Notes: generated from the sequence alone by a model not told the origin. A stretch of 64,000 nucleotides of DNA from Allobosea sp. (GCF_030695125.1 NZ_JAUYTP010000073.1:124001-188000); one strand, 5' to 3'; shown: positions 22,420 to 32,077, numbered from the stretch's first letter. Numbers and translations are program-made.

Positions 22420-23217
22420 TCAGGCGGTTTCGGCCTGCGCGGCGGCCTCGACGCGGTTCTTGCCGCGCAGCTTGGCCTCGTACAGCGCGCGGTCGGCCCG
22501 TGACAGAAGCACCCTGACGGTGGTGTCCTCGCCGCCCGCGGACATGCTGGTGCCGAGGCTGACCGTGAGGGGAATCGTGTCCTCATTCCAGGCGATCGGG
22601 TTCGACTGGACCGATTGGCGAATGATCTCGGCGTAGTGGGCCAGCTCTCGGGATGATAGCCCGGTCACGAGCACTGCGAATTCGTCTCCGCCCTGTCGGC
22701 CGACGCTCGCGTTCGGCACGGCTTCCATGACGGTCTTCACGATGCTCGCGACATGACGAATGGCGATATCGCCGCAATCATGGCCATGGGTATCGTTGAC
22801 CTGCTTGAAGCTGTCGATGTCGCACATCAGGGCGCAGACAGGCTGATGCCGCGAACCTGCCTGCGCGATCAAACCGGCGCCGGCTGCGTCGAAACCACGG
22901 CGATTGAGCAGGCCGGTCAGCGGATCGCCGTTGGCAACGGCGTCCAGTTCCGCCCGTGCGAGGTTGAGTTCGCGCAGGGTGACAAGCAGCATGTAGACGA
23001 TCACCGGACAAACGATCCCGGGAATGAGAATCGAATAGGCGATGGCGTTGACCCAGACCTCGTGCTCCGAAATCGTCGCGCCCGGTTCTCCCGTCATCGT
23101 CATCTCCAAAATGGTGATGGTGATGATGACCGATAGTCCGATCGAAGACAGCGTCAGAACAAGCAACGCGCGCCAGATTTGATTCCATGACGAGATGGAA
23201 ATTCTACGAGACAACAT
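22420..23217 (-). CDS. membrane GGDEF diguanylate cyclase
   Basis: Two N-terminal TM segments; DPLTGLLNRRGFD...DIDSFKQVNDTHGHDCGD...GRQGGDEFAVL. Confidence 0.9.
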   Translation of the reverse strand: MLSRRISISSWNQIWRALLVLTLSSIGLSVIITITILEMTMTGEPGATISEHEVWVNAIAYSILIPGIVCPVIVYMLLVTLRELNLARAELDAVANGDPLTGLLNRRGFDAAGAGLIAQAGSRHQPVCALMCDIDSFKQVNDTHGHDCGDIAIRHVASIVKTVMEAVPNASVGRQGGDEFAVLVTGLSSRELAHYAEIIRQSVQSNPIAWNEDTIPLTVSLGTSMSAGGEDTTVRVLLSRADRALYEAKLRGKNRVEAAAQAETA

Positions 23218-23393
23218 TGCCAGTCCTCTGCTGCGTCAACACAACTCAAAACAATGAATCATCTATAAATATCGACAGTTATGAGTGGCGACTGGCGGGT
23301 ATGTCTTCTTCGTGTTTGGAGGCTCTTGGGTTGGGTTGACTCTTGGGCTGGGCGAAGGGTGTGGTAGGCTCCTCCATCCATGAGAGAAGCGCC

Positions 23394-23789
23394 ATGCGTC
23401 TGGTTCCGGCGTCGATCGTGATCCTGTCCCTCGCCGCCGCGGGCGCCGGAGCTTCGGCGCGTGAACTCGCCGGGCGCTTCGGCTATCTCGGCGAGTGGGA
23501 CGTCAGCGCCAGCCTAGCCGAGGAGAAGGCGGGGCGGGCCGGGGCGCCGGCCTTCTCGGGCCCGGTGCTGATGAAGCACAACGCCGTCTGCGGTCCCGGC
23601 GAAACGCCGGAGAAGACCGGCCATATCCGGATCAGCCTGCGCGGCCAGCGCTACACCGCGCAAATGACGCTGGCCGGAGCCTCTTGCGCCTTCACCGGCA
23701 CCTTGTCGGAGAGCGCGCACAGCTTCGTCACCTGCGGCAGCGACCGGCAGATTCCGCTGCGCCTCTGGTTTCGGGGCACACGCCCCTAA
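23394..23789 (+). CDS. exported hypothetical protein (131 aa)
   Basis: Signal peptide MRLVPASIVILSLAAAGAGASA; four Cys after the signal region (HNAVCG, GASCAF, VTCGS). Confidence 0.55.
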   Translation: MRLVPASIVILSLAAAGAGASARELAGRFGYLGEWDVSASLAEEKAGRAGAPAFSGPVLMKHNAVCGPGETPEKTGHIRISLRGQRYTAQMTLAGASCAFTGTLSESAHSFVTCGSDRQIPLRLWFRGTRP

Positions 23790-25633
23790 GGTTCGCGCAG
23801 GACCCTGAAGCCGTTGGTGAAGAAGCGCACATCGGCCTCGTATTTGAAGCGGGCGGCCGAGCGCAGATAGCGCGGATCGTTGTTGAAGGAGCCGCCGCGC
23901 AGCACGCGCTCGCGGCAGCCGGGCGGGTTGACGGCGGTGCCGTCGCGCGGGGTCGCCCGGTAGCTGTCGCTCCAGCAATCGGCGACCCATTCGGCCGCAT
24001 TGCCCGCCATGTCGTAGAGGCCGAAGCCATTGGCCGGGAACTGGCCGGTCTCGACAGCCTGCCGGCGGGTCGGCTCATTGCAGCCGACGCAGTTGGCGCG
24101 CTCCTTCACCATCGTCGCGCCCCAGGGATAGGTCGTCGTGGTGCCGCCTCGGGCGGCGTACTCCCATTCGGCCTCGCTGGGCAGGCGATAGCGCTGGCCG
24201 GTCCTGGCGGAGAGCCAGGTCAGGTAGGCGTTGGCGTCGTTCCAGTGGATGTCGGTGACCGGGCGCTTGCCGCGGCCCAGCCCGCGATCATTGGGGCGAT
24301 GGGTGCAGCCGCCCTGGTCGATGCAGGCGTCCCACTCCTCGAACGTCACCTCACGCAGGCCGAGATAGAAGGCGTTGCGGATGGTGACGGTGTGGACGGG
24401 CTTCTCGAACTCGTAGAGCTCGTTGGCGCCCATTTCGAACGTACCGGGCGCGATCAGGGTGAGTTCCGGGCAGCCCTCGCAATCGCGCAGCGTGCGCAGT
24501 GTCGCAGGGGGGGCCGCGGGCGCGGCCGGGCGGGCGGGTTCGCGCACCGCCGCGACCGGCCCTGCCGGCGGGCGGGCCGCCGGTGGTGATGGCGGCGCGG
24601 CGGGCGGGGAGGCGGCGGCGGCGTTCTGCCGTGCGGTGAACTGCTGCTCGCGCGTGCGGGCGAGACTGGCGAAGCGGCCATCGGGATAGGCTTCGAGATA
24701 GGCGCGGTACTCGGCCGGGTTCTCGCTCGAACGGATCGATTCCCAGAAGGCGAGCTCATAGGCGTCCTGCCGGGCGGCGGGGGATTCCGGCGGCGGCAGC
24801 GGGATGACGGCGCGGTTGTTCTGGGCGATCTGGGCGGGGCGCGCGAGCGGGGTGACGACCAGCCCCGCTGGCGGCTCCGAGGACGTCCAGATCTGCTGGC
24901 TGCGCCGCGTCAGCCGCGCGACGGCGTCGCGGGTGCGCGCCAGCGCCGCGGTCATGTCGAGGCCGGGCGTCCGGATGGCCTTGATCCATTCGTCGATCGC
25001 GGGATTGCCGCGGGCGCCGCCATCCGCAACGGTGCGGCCGGGCGCGGTGGTGAACATCACGCTGATCGCGTCCATGCGCTCGACCGCGAGCAGGCCTTTG
25101 GAGGGACCGGAGAGGTCCGCCTGCCAGGGGTTGTCGCGGCTGGCGTCGAGCACCACCAGCGCGCTGGCGGGCCGCGCCACGATCAGCGCGTCGAGCAGCA
25201 GGTCGAGATCGACCGCGGCCTGCGCGATCTCGGAGGCCGAGCGCAGGCGGGCATCGACCGGGACCAGGAAATTGCGGTTGCGCAGCTGCACCGCATGGCC
25301 GGCGTAAAACACGATCGCCTGGACGCCCGGTCGCAGCCTGCCGGCAAAACCCGCGATCGCGGCCTGCAGCGCGGGCCCGTTGGCGTCATCGGCCGTGACG
25401 ATGTCGAAGCCGCCGGTGCGCAGCGCAACGGCCACGGCGCGGGCGTCGACCGCCGCTTCCGGCACGGGCGCCTGCGGGTAACCGGCGTTGCCGATGACAA
25501 GGGCGACGCGGCCGGAGGCGGCGTCGCCAGTCTGCGCGCGTGTCGGGGACGCCAGCAGCAGCGCGGCGCAGGCCGCCAGCGACGCGCATCGCAACCAGGA
25601 CAGGCAGCGCAACCAGGACATGCCGTGCTTCAT
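23786..25633 (-). CDS. exported caspase-fold (C14) / formylglycine-generating-enzyme-fold (SUMF) fusion protein
   Basis: N-terminal GRVALVIGNAGY...FYAGHAVQ...VVLDASRDNPW (caspase-like); C-terminal LIAPGTFEMGANE...RLPSEAEWEYAARGG...GNAAEWVADCW...LRGGSFNNDPRYLRSAARF (FGE-like). Confidence 0.9.
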   Translation of the reverse strand: MKHGMSWLRCLSWLRCASLAACAALLLASPTRAQTGDAASGRVALVIGNAGYPQAPVPEAAVDARAVAVALRTGGFDIVTADDANGPALQAAIAGFAGRLRPGVQAIVFYAGHAVQLRNRNFLVPVDARLRSASEIAQAAVDLDLLLDALIVARPASALVVLDASRDNPWQADLSGPSKGLLAVERMDAISVMFTTAPGRTVADGGARGNPAIDEWIKAIRTPGLDMTAALARTRDAVARLTRRSQQIWTSSEPPAGLVVTPLARPAQIAQNNRAVIPLPPPESPAARQDAYELAFWESIRSSENPAEYRAYLEAYPDGRFASLARTREQQFTARQNAAAASPPAAPPSPPAARPPAGPVAAVREPARPAAPAAPPATLRTLRDCEGCPELTLIAPGTFEMGANELYEFEKPVHTVTIRNAFYLGLREVTFEEWDACIDQGGCTHRPNDRGLGRGKRPVTDIHWNDANAYLTWLSARTGQRYRLPSEAEWEYAARGGTTTTYPWGATMVKERANCVGCNEPTRRQAVETGQFPANGFGLYDMAGNAAEWVADCWSDSYRATPRDGTAVNPPGCRERVLRGGSFNNDPRYLRSAARFKYEADVRFFTNGFRVLREP

Positions 25634-25669
25634 TCCCCTGCGATGCCCTCGTGGCCGAACTGCGCGATC

Positions 25670-26152
25670 TCAGCGAACATAGATCGTGATCTTGCGCGAC
25701 ATCACCGGGGGATCGTGCGGCACGTGGTTATGGTCTCCCAGCAACAGCTGCAAGGTATGCCGGCCCTTGGGCAGTGTCACGACCACCTCGGTCTGGCCGT
25801 TGCCGAGATGGAGATTGTTGTTGTCGGCCGGAATGGGCTGATCGAACGGACCGGGCTCGGTATTGATCAACAAATGGTGATGACCGGCATTGGGCCATTC
25901 CGTTCCCGCGGGCGCGACGCCCATTTCCTTCAGCCCCATGCGCACGGTGAAACGCTCGGGCACACGCAAACCGTCGAGCGGGTAATGGAAATAGACCTGG
26001 GCGCCCTTCGGCGAGGGCTGGCGTGGCTCCGGCTGGGCCCAGGCGGCGGATGTCGCGAGAGAAGCGAACAGCAAGGCGAGGGCGGTGCTGCGCGGGAAGC
26101 GCCGCGTGACGGGGCGGTCCACCCGGACGGTAAGGCTGCGCTGGGTTTTCAT
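25670..26152 (-). CDS. DUF4399 domain-containing exported protein (one domain)
   Basis: AGHHHLLINTEPGPFDQPIPADNNNLHLGNGQTEVVVTLPKGRHTLQLLLGDHNHVPHDPPVMSRKI. Confidence 0.85.
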   Translation of the reverse strand: MKTQRSLTVRVDRPVTRRFPRSTALALLFASLATSAAWAQPEPRQPSPKGAQVYFHYPLDGLRVPERFTVRMGLKEMGVAPAGTEWPNAGHHHLLINTEPGPFDQPIPADNNNLHLGNGQTEVVVTLPKGRHTLQLLLGDHNHVPHDPPVMSRKITIYVR

Positions 26153-27435
26153 CGACGCCTCGCCGGTCTCTTGCCGCCCGGAGCCACCAGAACCTTGATC
26201 CGCTCCGAGATCACCGGCGGATCATGCGGGACATGGTTCTCGTCGGTGAAGATGAGCTGGAGCGTGTGCTCGCCCATGGGCAGGGTGATCCGGCGCTCGG
26301 TCTGGCCGCCGCCGAGATGGATATGGTTCAGATCGGCGGGGATCGCCTGGTCGAGCGGCGGCGTCGGCGCATTGATGATGAGGTGGTGGTGCCCGGTGTT
26401 GGGCTTGGCGACGCCGGCGGGCGCCACGCCCATGTTGCGCAGCCCGAAGCGGACGGTGGTGTTGGGGAAGATGGCGTCGCCGTCGCGCGGATAGATGAAG
26501 TAGACGGCGGCGTCGTCGGGGGCGGGCGTCAGCGCCGGGCGGGTCTCGGCCGGTGCGGTCGGCTGGATCGCGGAGGCGACCTGCGCGCCCTCGACCACGC
26601 GGACGCGGATGCGCGGCGACATCAGCGGCGGATCATGCGGGACATGGTCATGGTCGCCGAGCAGGAGCTGCAGCGTGTGCTCGCCCGGCGGCAGCGTGAC
26701 CTCGGCCTCGGTCTGGCCGCGGCCGAAATGGATATGGTTGAAGTCGCTGGGGATCTCGTGGTCGAGCGGCGGCAGCCCTGTGTTGATCAGCAGGTGGTGA
26801 TGCCCGCCATTGGGGTGCTTGGTGCCGGCCGGCGCGAGCACGACCCCCTCCGCACCGAAGCGAATGCGCGAGCGTGTCTGGATCGTGGCGCCATCGACGA
26901 GATCGACGAAGAACACCCTGGCGTCCGGCGCCGCCGTGACGCGCCCCTTCTCCTGCGCCTCGTCGCTGACCTCGACCGTGATGCGCGGCGACATCACCGG
27001 CGGATCATGGGGAACGTGGTCGTGATCGGCGAAGAGCAATTGCAGCGTGTGGCGCCCTGGCGTCAGCACGATCTCGACTTCGGTCTGGCCGTTGCCGAGA
27101 TGGATATGGTTGAAGTCGCTCGGGATCGGCTGATCCAGCGGGGGCAGTTCAGTGTCGATCAGGACGTGATGGTGCCCGGCATTGGGCTGCGGCGGGCCTG
27201 CAGCCGCGACCTCCATCCCCTCCAGCGCAAAGCGTATGACCACCTTGCCGGGGATGCGCGCGCCCTCGGTCAATCCGATGAAATCGAGCCTGGCATCGGC
27301 GGGCGCCTTGCTGCGGGGGCGCGGCGGGTCCTGCGCCAGCGCGGGTGGCGGCAGGGCGGCGATCACGCTCAGCAGGAGCGCTGCCAGCAGCCATGCCAGG
27401 GCCGGCGACACGAGACGGAGCCGAACACTGTGCAT
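26149..27435 (-). CDS. triple tandem DUF4399 domain exported protein
   Basis: Three copies of GHHHxLIxx...HIHxGxGQTE...HTLQLxxxDxxHVPHDPPxxSxRI; overlaps downstream DUF4399 gene by 4 nt. Confidence 0.85.
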   Translation of the reverse strand: MHSVRLRLVSPALAWLLAALLLSVIAALPPPALAQDPPRPRSKAPADARLDFIGLTEGARIPGKVVIRFALEGMEVAAAGPPQPNAGHHHVLIDTELPPLDQPIPSDFNHIHLGNGQTEVEIVLTPGRHTLQLLFADHDHVPHDPPVMSPRITVEVSDEAQEKGRVTAAPDARVFFVDLVDGATIQTRSRIRFGAEGVVLAPAGTKHPNGGHHHLLINTGLPPLDHEIPSDFNHIHFGRGQTEAEVTLPPGEHTLQLLLGDHDHVPHDPPLMSPRIRVRVVEGAQVASAIQPTAPAETRPALTPAPDDAAVYFIYPRDGDAIFPNTTVRFGLRNMGVAPAGVAKPNTGHHHLIINAPTPPLDQAIPADLNHIHLGGGQTERRITLPMGEHTLQLIFTDENHVPHDPPVISERIKVLVAPGGKRPARRR

Positions 27436-27611
27436 CGGCGTCTCCCTGTCGCATGCGCCCGCTCAACCGAAAGTTACCAGCGCCGTGCCGCTTGGGCAAG
27501 CCAAATAGCCTTTCCATCAGGGACTTGGGCCGGGTTCGTCACGGGCGAATCCAGTTCGCCGGACTGGATTTTCGCCTGATGCTGCGCTAGCTTGCGGTAG
27601 GGAAGGGCCTC

Positions 27612-29132
27612 ATGATCCTCGCTGCCGGACTGCGTGTTGTGATCGGATGCGCGCTGCTGATGCTGGCTTTGCCGGCCGCGGCCAGCGAGCGCAGGGTCGC
27701 GCTCGTCATCGGCAATTCGAGCTATGCCAACGCCCCCGTCCTGCCCAACACCGTCAACGACGCGCGCGACATGGCGGCGTCGCTGCGCAAGGTCGGCTTC
27801 GAGGTGGTCGACGGTGTCGATCTCGACAAGCGCGGCATGGACCAAGCGGTGACGCGTTTCGCGCGGCTGGCGCAGGATGCCGACGCGGTGATGTTCTACT
27901 ATGCCGGCCACGGCCTGCAGTTCAACGGTGAGAACTACCTCGTGCCGATCGAGGCGCGGGTCGAAGACGAGATCGGCGTCCAGTACGAGACGACGCGGCT
28001 CAACGACGTCGTGACGGCGCTGAACTTCTCGCGCGGCGTCAAGATCATGGTGCTCGACGCCTGCCGGAACAATCCCTTCGTCGGCCAGCTCGCCAAGCGC
28101 CAGGCGACGCGCGGCTTCGCCGTCGGCAGCGGGCTCGCCCCCGTGGCGCGGGCGCAGGGCATGGTGATCGCCTATGCCACCCAGGCCAATGACGTCGCCG
28201 CCGACGGGGCGGGGCGCAACAGCCCGTTCACGGCCGCCCTGGTCCGCGAGATCGAGCAGCCGGGGCTCGAGGTGGCGACGATGTTCCGGCGCGTTCAGAA
28301 GAGCGTCTATGACGCGACCAATGGCCGCCAGACGCCGGAGTTGTCGCTCTCGCTGCTCGGCGATTTCTACCTGAACCGCGAGGAGACCGACAGTGACGTC
28401 TGGCGTCGCATCCGCGTCAACGAGGATCCGGCGGTCTATCACGACTTCATCGCGCGTTACCCGACGAGCTTCTTCACCATCGATGCGCGTACGCGGCTCG
28501 ACCTGATCGAGCGACGTGCCGGCGAGGCGAAGGAGCGCGAGGCGCTGGCGCGCGAGTTCGCTGCGCGCGAGCGTGCTTTGCTCGATCGTGTCGAGCGGGC
28601 CGAGAAGGTGCGCCAGCAGGCGGCGATCGATCTTGCCAGGCGCGACGGCGAGGGGGCGCAGGGTGCGGCGCCGGCTGTCGCCGCGCGGCCTGCCGGCGCC
28701 CTGGTCGGAACGGTGCGCCCTGTTCCCCTTCCCGGTCAGAGCGGCCAGGCGCGGGCGGAGCGGGAGCGACTCGCCGAGGAGGTGGTGCGCCGCGAGCGCG
28801 AACTCGCCTCGCTCGAAACCGAGAAGCGCCGCCTGGCCGACGAGCGCGTGCTGCTCGAGCAGGCGATGGCGGCGCGGATGGGCAGCCTGACCATGTCGCC
28901 GCCGGATCAGCCGAGCCTCTCGCGGTTGGCCCCGCCCTCGGTCGAGCGTTCGCTGACCGAGCGCACCGCGGCGCCGCCGCCTGCCATCGCGGCGCCGTCA
29001 GCCGCGCGTCCGCAGGCCGTGCGGGCGCAGAACGCCCGGCCCAGCGCCGCGGCCTGCAGCGAAATCCTGCTGCGCGCCCAGCTCGGAGAGCTGACCGCGC
29101 AGGCGAAGGAGCAACTGCTGCTGTGCCGCTGA
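27612..29132 (+). CDS. exported caspase family (C14) protein with C-terminal coiled coil
   Basis: Signal peptide; RVALVIGNSSYANAPVLPNTVNDARDMA, MFYYAGHGLQ, MVLDACRNNPF (His/Cys dyad intact). Confidence 0.92.
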   Translation: MILAAGLRVVIGCALLMLALPAAASERRVALVIGNSSYANAPVLPNTVNDARDMAASLRKVGFEVVDGVDLDKRGMDQAVTRFARLAQDADAVMFYYAGHGLQFNGENYLVPIEARVEDEIGVQYETTRLNDVVTALNFSRGVKIMVLDACRNNPFVGQLAKRQATRGFAVGSGLAPVARAQGMVIAYATQANDVAADGAGRNSPFTAALVREIEQPGLEVATMFRRVQKSVYDATNGRQTPELSLSLLGDFYLNREETDSDVWRRIRVNEDPAVYHDFIARYPTSFFTIDARTRLDLIERRAGEAKEREALAREFAARERALLDRVERAEKVRQQAAIDLARRDGEGAQGAAPAVAARPAGALVGTVRPVPLPGQSGQARAERERLAEEVVRRERELASLETEKRRLADERVLLEQAMAARMGSLTMSPPDQPSLSRLAPPSVERSLTERTAAPPPAIAAPSAARPQAVRAQNARPSAAACSEILLRAQLGELTAQAKEQLLLCR

Positions 29133-29168
29133 TCCACCGCGCCCCACTCTCCCTCGCCCGTCGCTGAA

Positions 29169-30389
29169 ATGAGCGGCCACCTGGTCCCGTCCTGGATGCT
29201 GCGTCGGTGGTGGGCCGCGATCGCGCGCGGCCCGATATCGGTTCTGCTGGCCCTGATGGCCATGCTGGTGCTGACCGTTGGCGCGCGGGCCCAGCCGGCA
29301 CCGCCCGTCCCGGCGCCGTTTCCCGAAGCGCTGCAGCGGGCGGCGGCCGATCTCTTCGGCAAGGCCAACCTCAGTGGCGATCGCATCGAACTGGTCATCG
29401 ATCCGCTGATCGACGCCGCATCGGGCGCGCAATCGGCGGCGACGCGCGCGATGCAGGAGGCGCTGATCGCGATGGTGCGGACCTCCTATCCGCGCTTCGT
29501 CGTGCAGCCCTTCACGGCGGAGGTTCTGGCGCGCGATCCGGTCGTGCTGGTCGGCACCTTCACGGCGATCAGCCAGGTCGGGGCCGATGGCCCGAGGGAT
29601 GCGTTCCGGATCTGCCTTACGCTGGCCGATCTCAAGTCCCGCACGGTGGTGTCGCGCGGGGTGGCGCGTGCGACGCCCGAGAACGTCGACGTCACGCCAA
29701 CGCTGTTCTTCCGCGATGCGCCGGTCTGGGCGAAGGACCAGGCCACCGACGCCTATGTGCAGACCTGCCAGGGCACGCCGCTGGGCGCGGGGCTCGACCC
29801 GGCCTATGTCGACCGCCTCGCCGCCAATGCGCTGATCCAGGACGGCATCGCCGAATACGAGGCCCAGCGTTTCCGCGAGTCGCTGGCGTTCTATCGCGCC
29901 GCCCGCAGGCTGCCGGGTGGCGACCAGCATCGCGTCCGGATCGGCACCTATCTCGCCAGCGCCAAGCTCGGTCGGCGCGACGATGCGGTCGATGCGTTCG
30001 GCGATCTCGTCGATTACGGGCTGTCCACCGACCAGCTCATGGTCCGGCTCCTGTTCCGGCCCGGCTCGACCCAGTTCATCGACAACCCGCAGACGACCGA
30101 GCCCTATCCGATGTGGCTGAGCCAGATCGCGACGCGCGTGCGCCAGAAGGGCGCCTGCCTCGAGATCGTCGGCCACAGCTCGCGCACAGGCACGCCGTCC
30201 CTGAACGAGCGGCTCTCGGTCCTGCGGGCGCAGTTCATCATGGACCTGCTGCTGACCGGCATGCCCGACGGACGCAGCCGGATGATCGCGAGCGGCCGTG
30301 GCTTCAAGGACAATCTCGTCGGCACCGGCAAGGACGACGCGAGCGATGCGCTCGACCGCCGGGTGGAGTTCAAGGTTATCGGCTGCTGA
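29169..30389 (+). CDS. exported protein with TPR-like region and C-terminal OmpA-like domain
   Basis: RLLFRPGSTQFIDN...CLEIVGHSSRTGTPSLNERLSVLRAQFI...DALDRRVEFKVIGC. Confidence 0.8.
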   Translation: MSGHLVPSWMLRRWWAAIARGPISVLLALMAMLVLTVGARAQPAPPVPAPFPEALQRAAADLFGKANLSGDRIELVIDPLIDAASGAQSAATRAMQEALIAMVRTSYPRFVVQPFTAEVLARDPVVLVGTFTAISQVGADGPRDAFRICLTLADLKSRTVVSRGVARATPENVDVTPTLFFRDAPVWAKDQATDAYVQTCQGTPLGAGLDPAYVDRLAANALIQDGIAEYEAQRFRESLAFYRAARRLPGGDQHRVRIGTYLASAKLGRRDDAVDAFGDLVDYGLSTDQLMVRLLFRPGSTQFIDNPQTTEPYPMWLSQIATRVRQKGACLEIVGHSSRTGTPSLNERLSVLRAQFIMDLLLTGMPDGRSRMIASGRGFKDNLVGTGKDDASDALDRRVEFKVIGC

Positions 30390-30475
30390 AGGCGGTGCGC
30401 GGTGCGGCCTCCGGCGGCGCCGCGGGGCGGCTGTCCTTCGAACGGAGGAGGCGCGGCGGCCCAGGTCAGGCTTCG

Positions 30476-32077
30476 ATGCCGGAGGTGGTCCGCAAGGGGC
30501 AACAGGGACGGGCGGCGCGGATGAACGGCACGGACATCAACCCCTATGACGCCGTCGCCTATCCCGGGCATGCCTTCGCGCAGACCCATCCGGCCCGGCT
30601 GGCGACGATCGCGCACGCCCATGGCATGGCGGCCGCGCCTGCCGCGGCGATGCGGGTGCTTGAACTCGGCTGCGGGCGGGGCGGCAACCTGCTTCCGATG
30701 GCCGCCCAATATCCCGGTAGCGCGTTCGTCGGCATCGATCTCAGCGGCAGCGCGATCGCGCTGGCGCAGCGGGCCACGACGGAGCTTGGCCTCGGCAACC
30801 TGGCCTTCCACCACCGCAACATCATGGATGTCGGGCCCGAGCTCGGGCGGTTCGACTACATCCTGGTCCATGGCGTCTATTCCTGGGTGCCCGATATCGT
30901 GCGCGAGCGGATCATCGCGATCTTCGGCGAGTTGCTGGCGCCGCAAGGCATCGCCTATGTCAGCTACAATGCCCTGCCGGGCTGCCGGCTGCGCGATCTC
31001 GCCCGCGACGTGATGCTCTATGCCACGCGCGACATCGCCGAGCCGCAGGAGCGGGTGCGGGTGGCGCGCGCGGCGCTGAAAGCCGTCGCCGAAGCCAGCG
31101 ACGCCGAGACGTTCCACGGGGCGGCGCTGCGGCAGAGGCTGCAGCAACTCGACGACACGCCCGACAATGTGCTGTTTCACGACGATCTCAACCCGGGCGC
31201 GCGCGCCTTCGCGCTGCATGAGGTGCTGGGCGCCGCCGAGCAGCACGGCCTGCAGTTCCTGGCCGAAGCCTCTTTCCCCAACATGTATGGCGCTGCCAAG
31301 GGGCCGGCGCAGGCGATGCTGGCGGGCATCCCCGTCGAGGAGGCGGCCCGCCGCGAGCAGACGCTCGACCTGCTGATCGGGCGGGCCTTCCGCGAGACGC
31401 TGCTCTGTCGGCAGGACGTTCCGCTGCGGCGCGGGGTCAAGCCCGGCGCCTTGAAACCCTATCACCTGGCGGCCCAGGCCCGGCTGGTCGAAGCCGGGGA
31501 GGGCGAGGAGACGCGGTCGGGCGTCGATCGCTTCGCCTTCGACGCGGGGGTGAAACTCTCGGTCGACCTGCCGCTCTGCAAGGCGGCGCTGCGGCGGCTG
31601 GGCGCGGCGTGGCCGGCCGGTGTCGCCTTCGACGATCTCGTCGCCCAGGCGGTGGCGGATGTCGGCGCTGCCTTGCAGGGCGATGTCGCGGCGGAGATCG
31701 CCCGGCTCGACGAGGCGCTGCTGGCGATCTTCAAGGCTGGCCTGCTCGACATCAGGCTCGAGCCCCCGGCGCTGACGACGACGATTTCGGAACGGCCGCT
31801 GGCAAGCGCGGTGGCGCGCTGGCAGGCGACGACGTCCCGGGAGGTCACGGATCTGCGCCATCGCATGGTGGCGCTCGATGGCGTCGTCGTCCGAAAATTC
31901 GTGGGCCTGCTCGACGGCTCGCGCACGCAGGAGACCATCCTGAGCGATCTCAACGCCTTCCTCGACGAGGCGCATGGCTCGGGGCGCGATGTCGGCGATT
32001 TGCCCCGACTCGCCACGGCCGAGGCGGTGGCGGTCCACCTGAAGGATGTGGCGCGGCTGGGGCTGCTCGTTTCCTGA
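30476..32077 (+). CDS. class I SAM-dependent methyltransferase with methyltransferase-regulatory-type C-terminus
   Basis: VLELGCGRGGNLLPMAAQYPGSAFVGIDLSGSAI, DYILVHGVYSWVPD, ISYNALPG-like VSYNALPGCRLRD; alternative start 30521. Confidence 0.88.
   Translation: MPEVVRKGQQGRAARMNGTDINPYDAVAYPGHAFAQTHPARLATIAHAHGMAAAPAAAMRVLELGCGRGGNLLPMAAQYPGSAFVGIDLSGSAIALAQRATTELGLGNLAFHHRNIMDVGPELGRFDYILVHGVYSWVPDIVRERIIAIFGELLAPQGIAYVSYNALPGCRLRDLARDVMLYATRDIAEPQERVRVARAALKAVAEASDAETFHGAALRQRLQQLDDTPDNVLFHDDLNPGARAFALHEVLGAAEQHGLQFLAEASFPNMYGAAKGPAQAMLAGIPVEEAARREQTLDLLIGRAFRETLLCRQDVPLRRGVKPGALKPYHLAAQARLVEAGEGEETRSGVDRFAFDAGVKLSVDLPLCKAALRRLGAAWPAGVAFDDLVAQAVADVGAALQGDVAAEIARLDEALLAIFKAGLLDIRLEPPALTTTISERPLASAVARWQATTSREVTDLRHRMVALDGVVVRKFVGLLDGSRTQETILSDLNAFLDEAHGSGRDVGDLPRLATAEAVAVHLKDVARLGLLVS

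Noticed and set aside
23786-24500. FGE/C-type-lectin-fold domain as a diversity-generating retroelement target
   Set aside because: No reverse transcriptase or template/variable repeat pair seen in the window.
29207-30475. Upstream part of the 956-aa ORF ending at 32077
   Set aside because: Out-of-frame read-through of the TPR/OmpA gene; only the methyltransferase part from about 30476 is coding.
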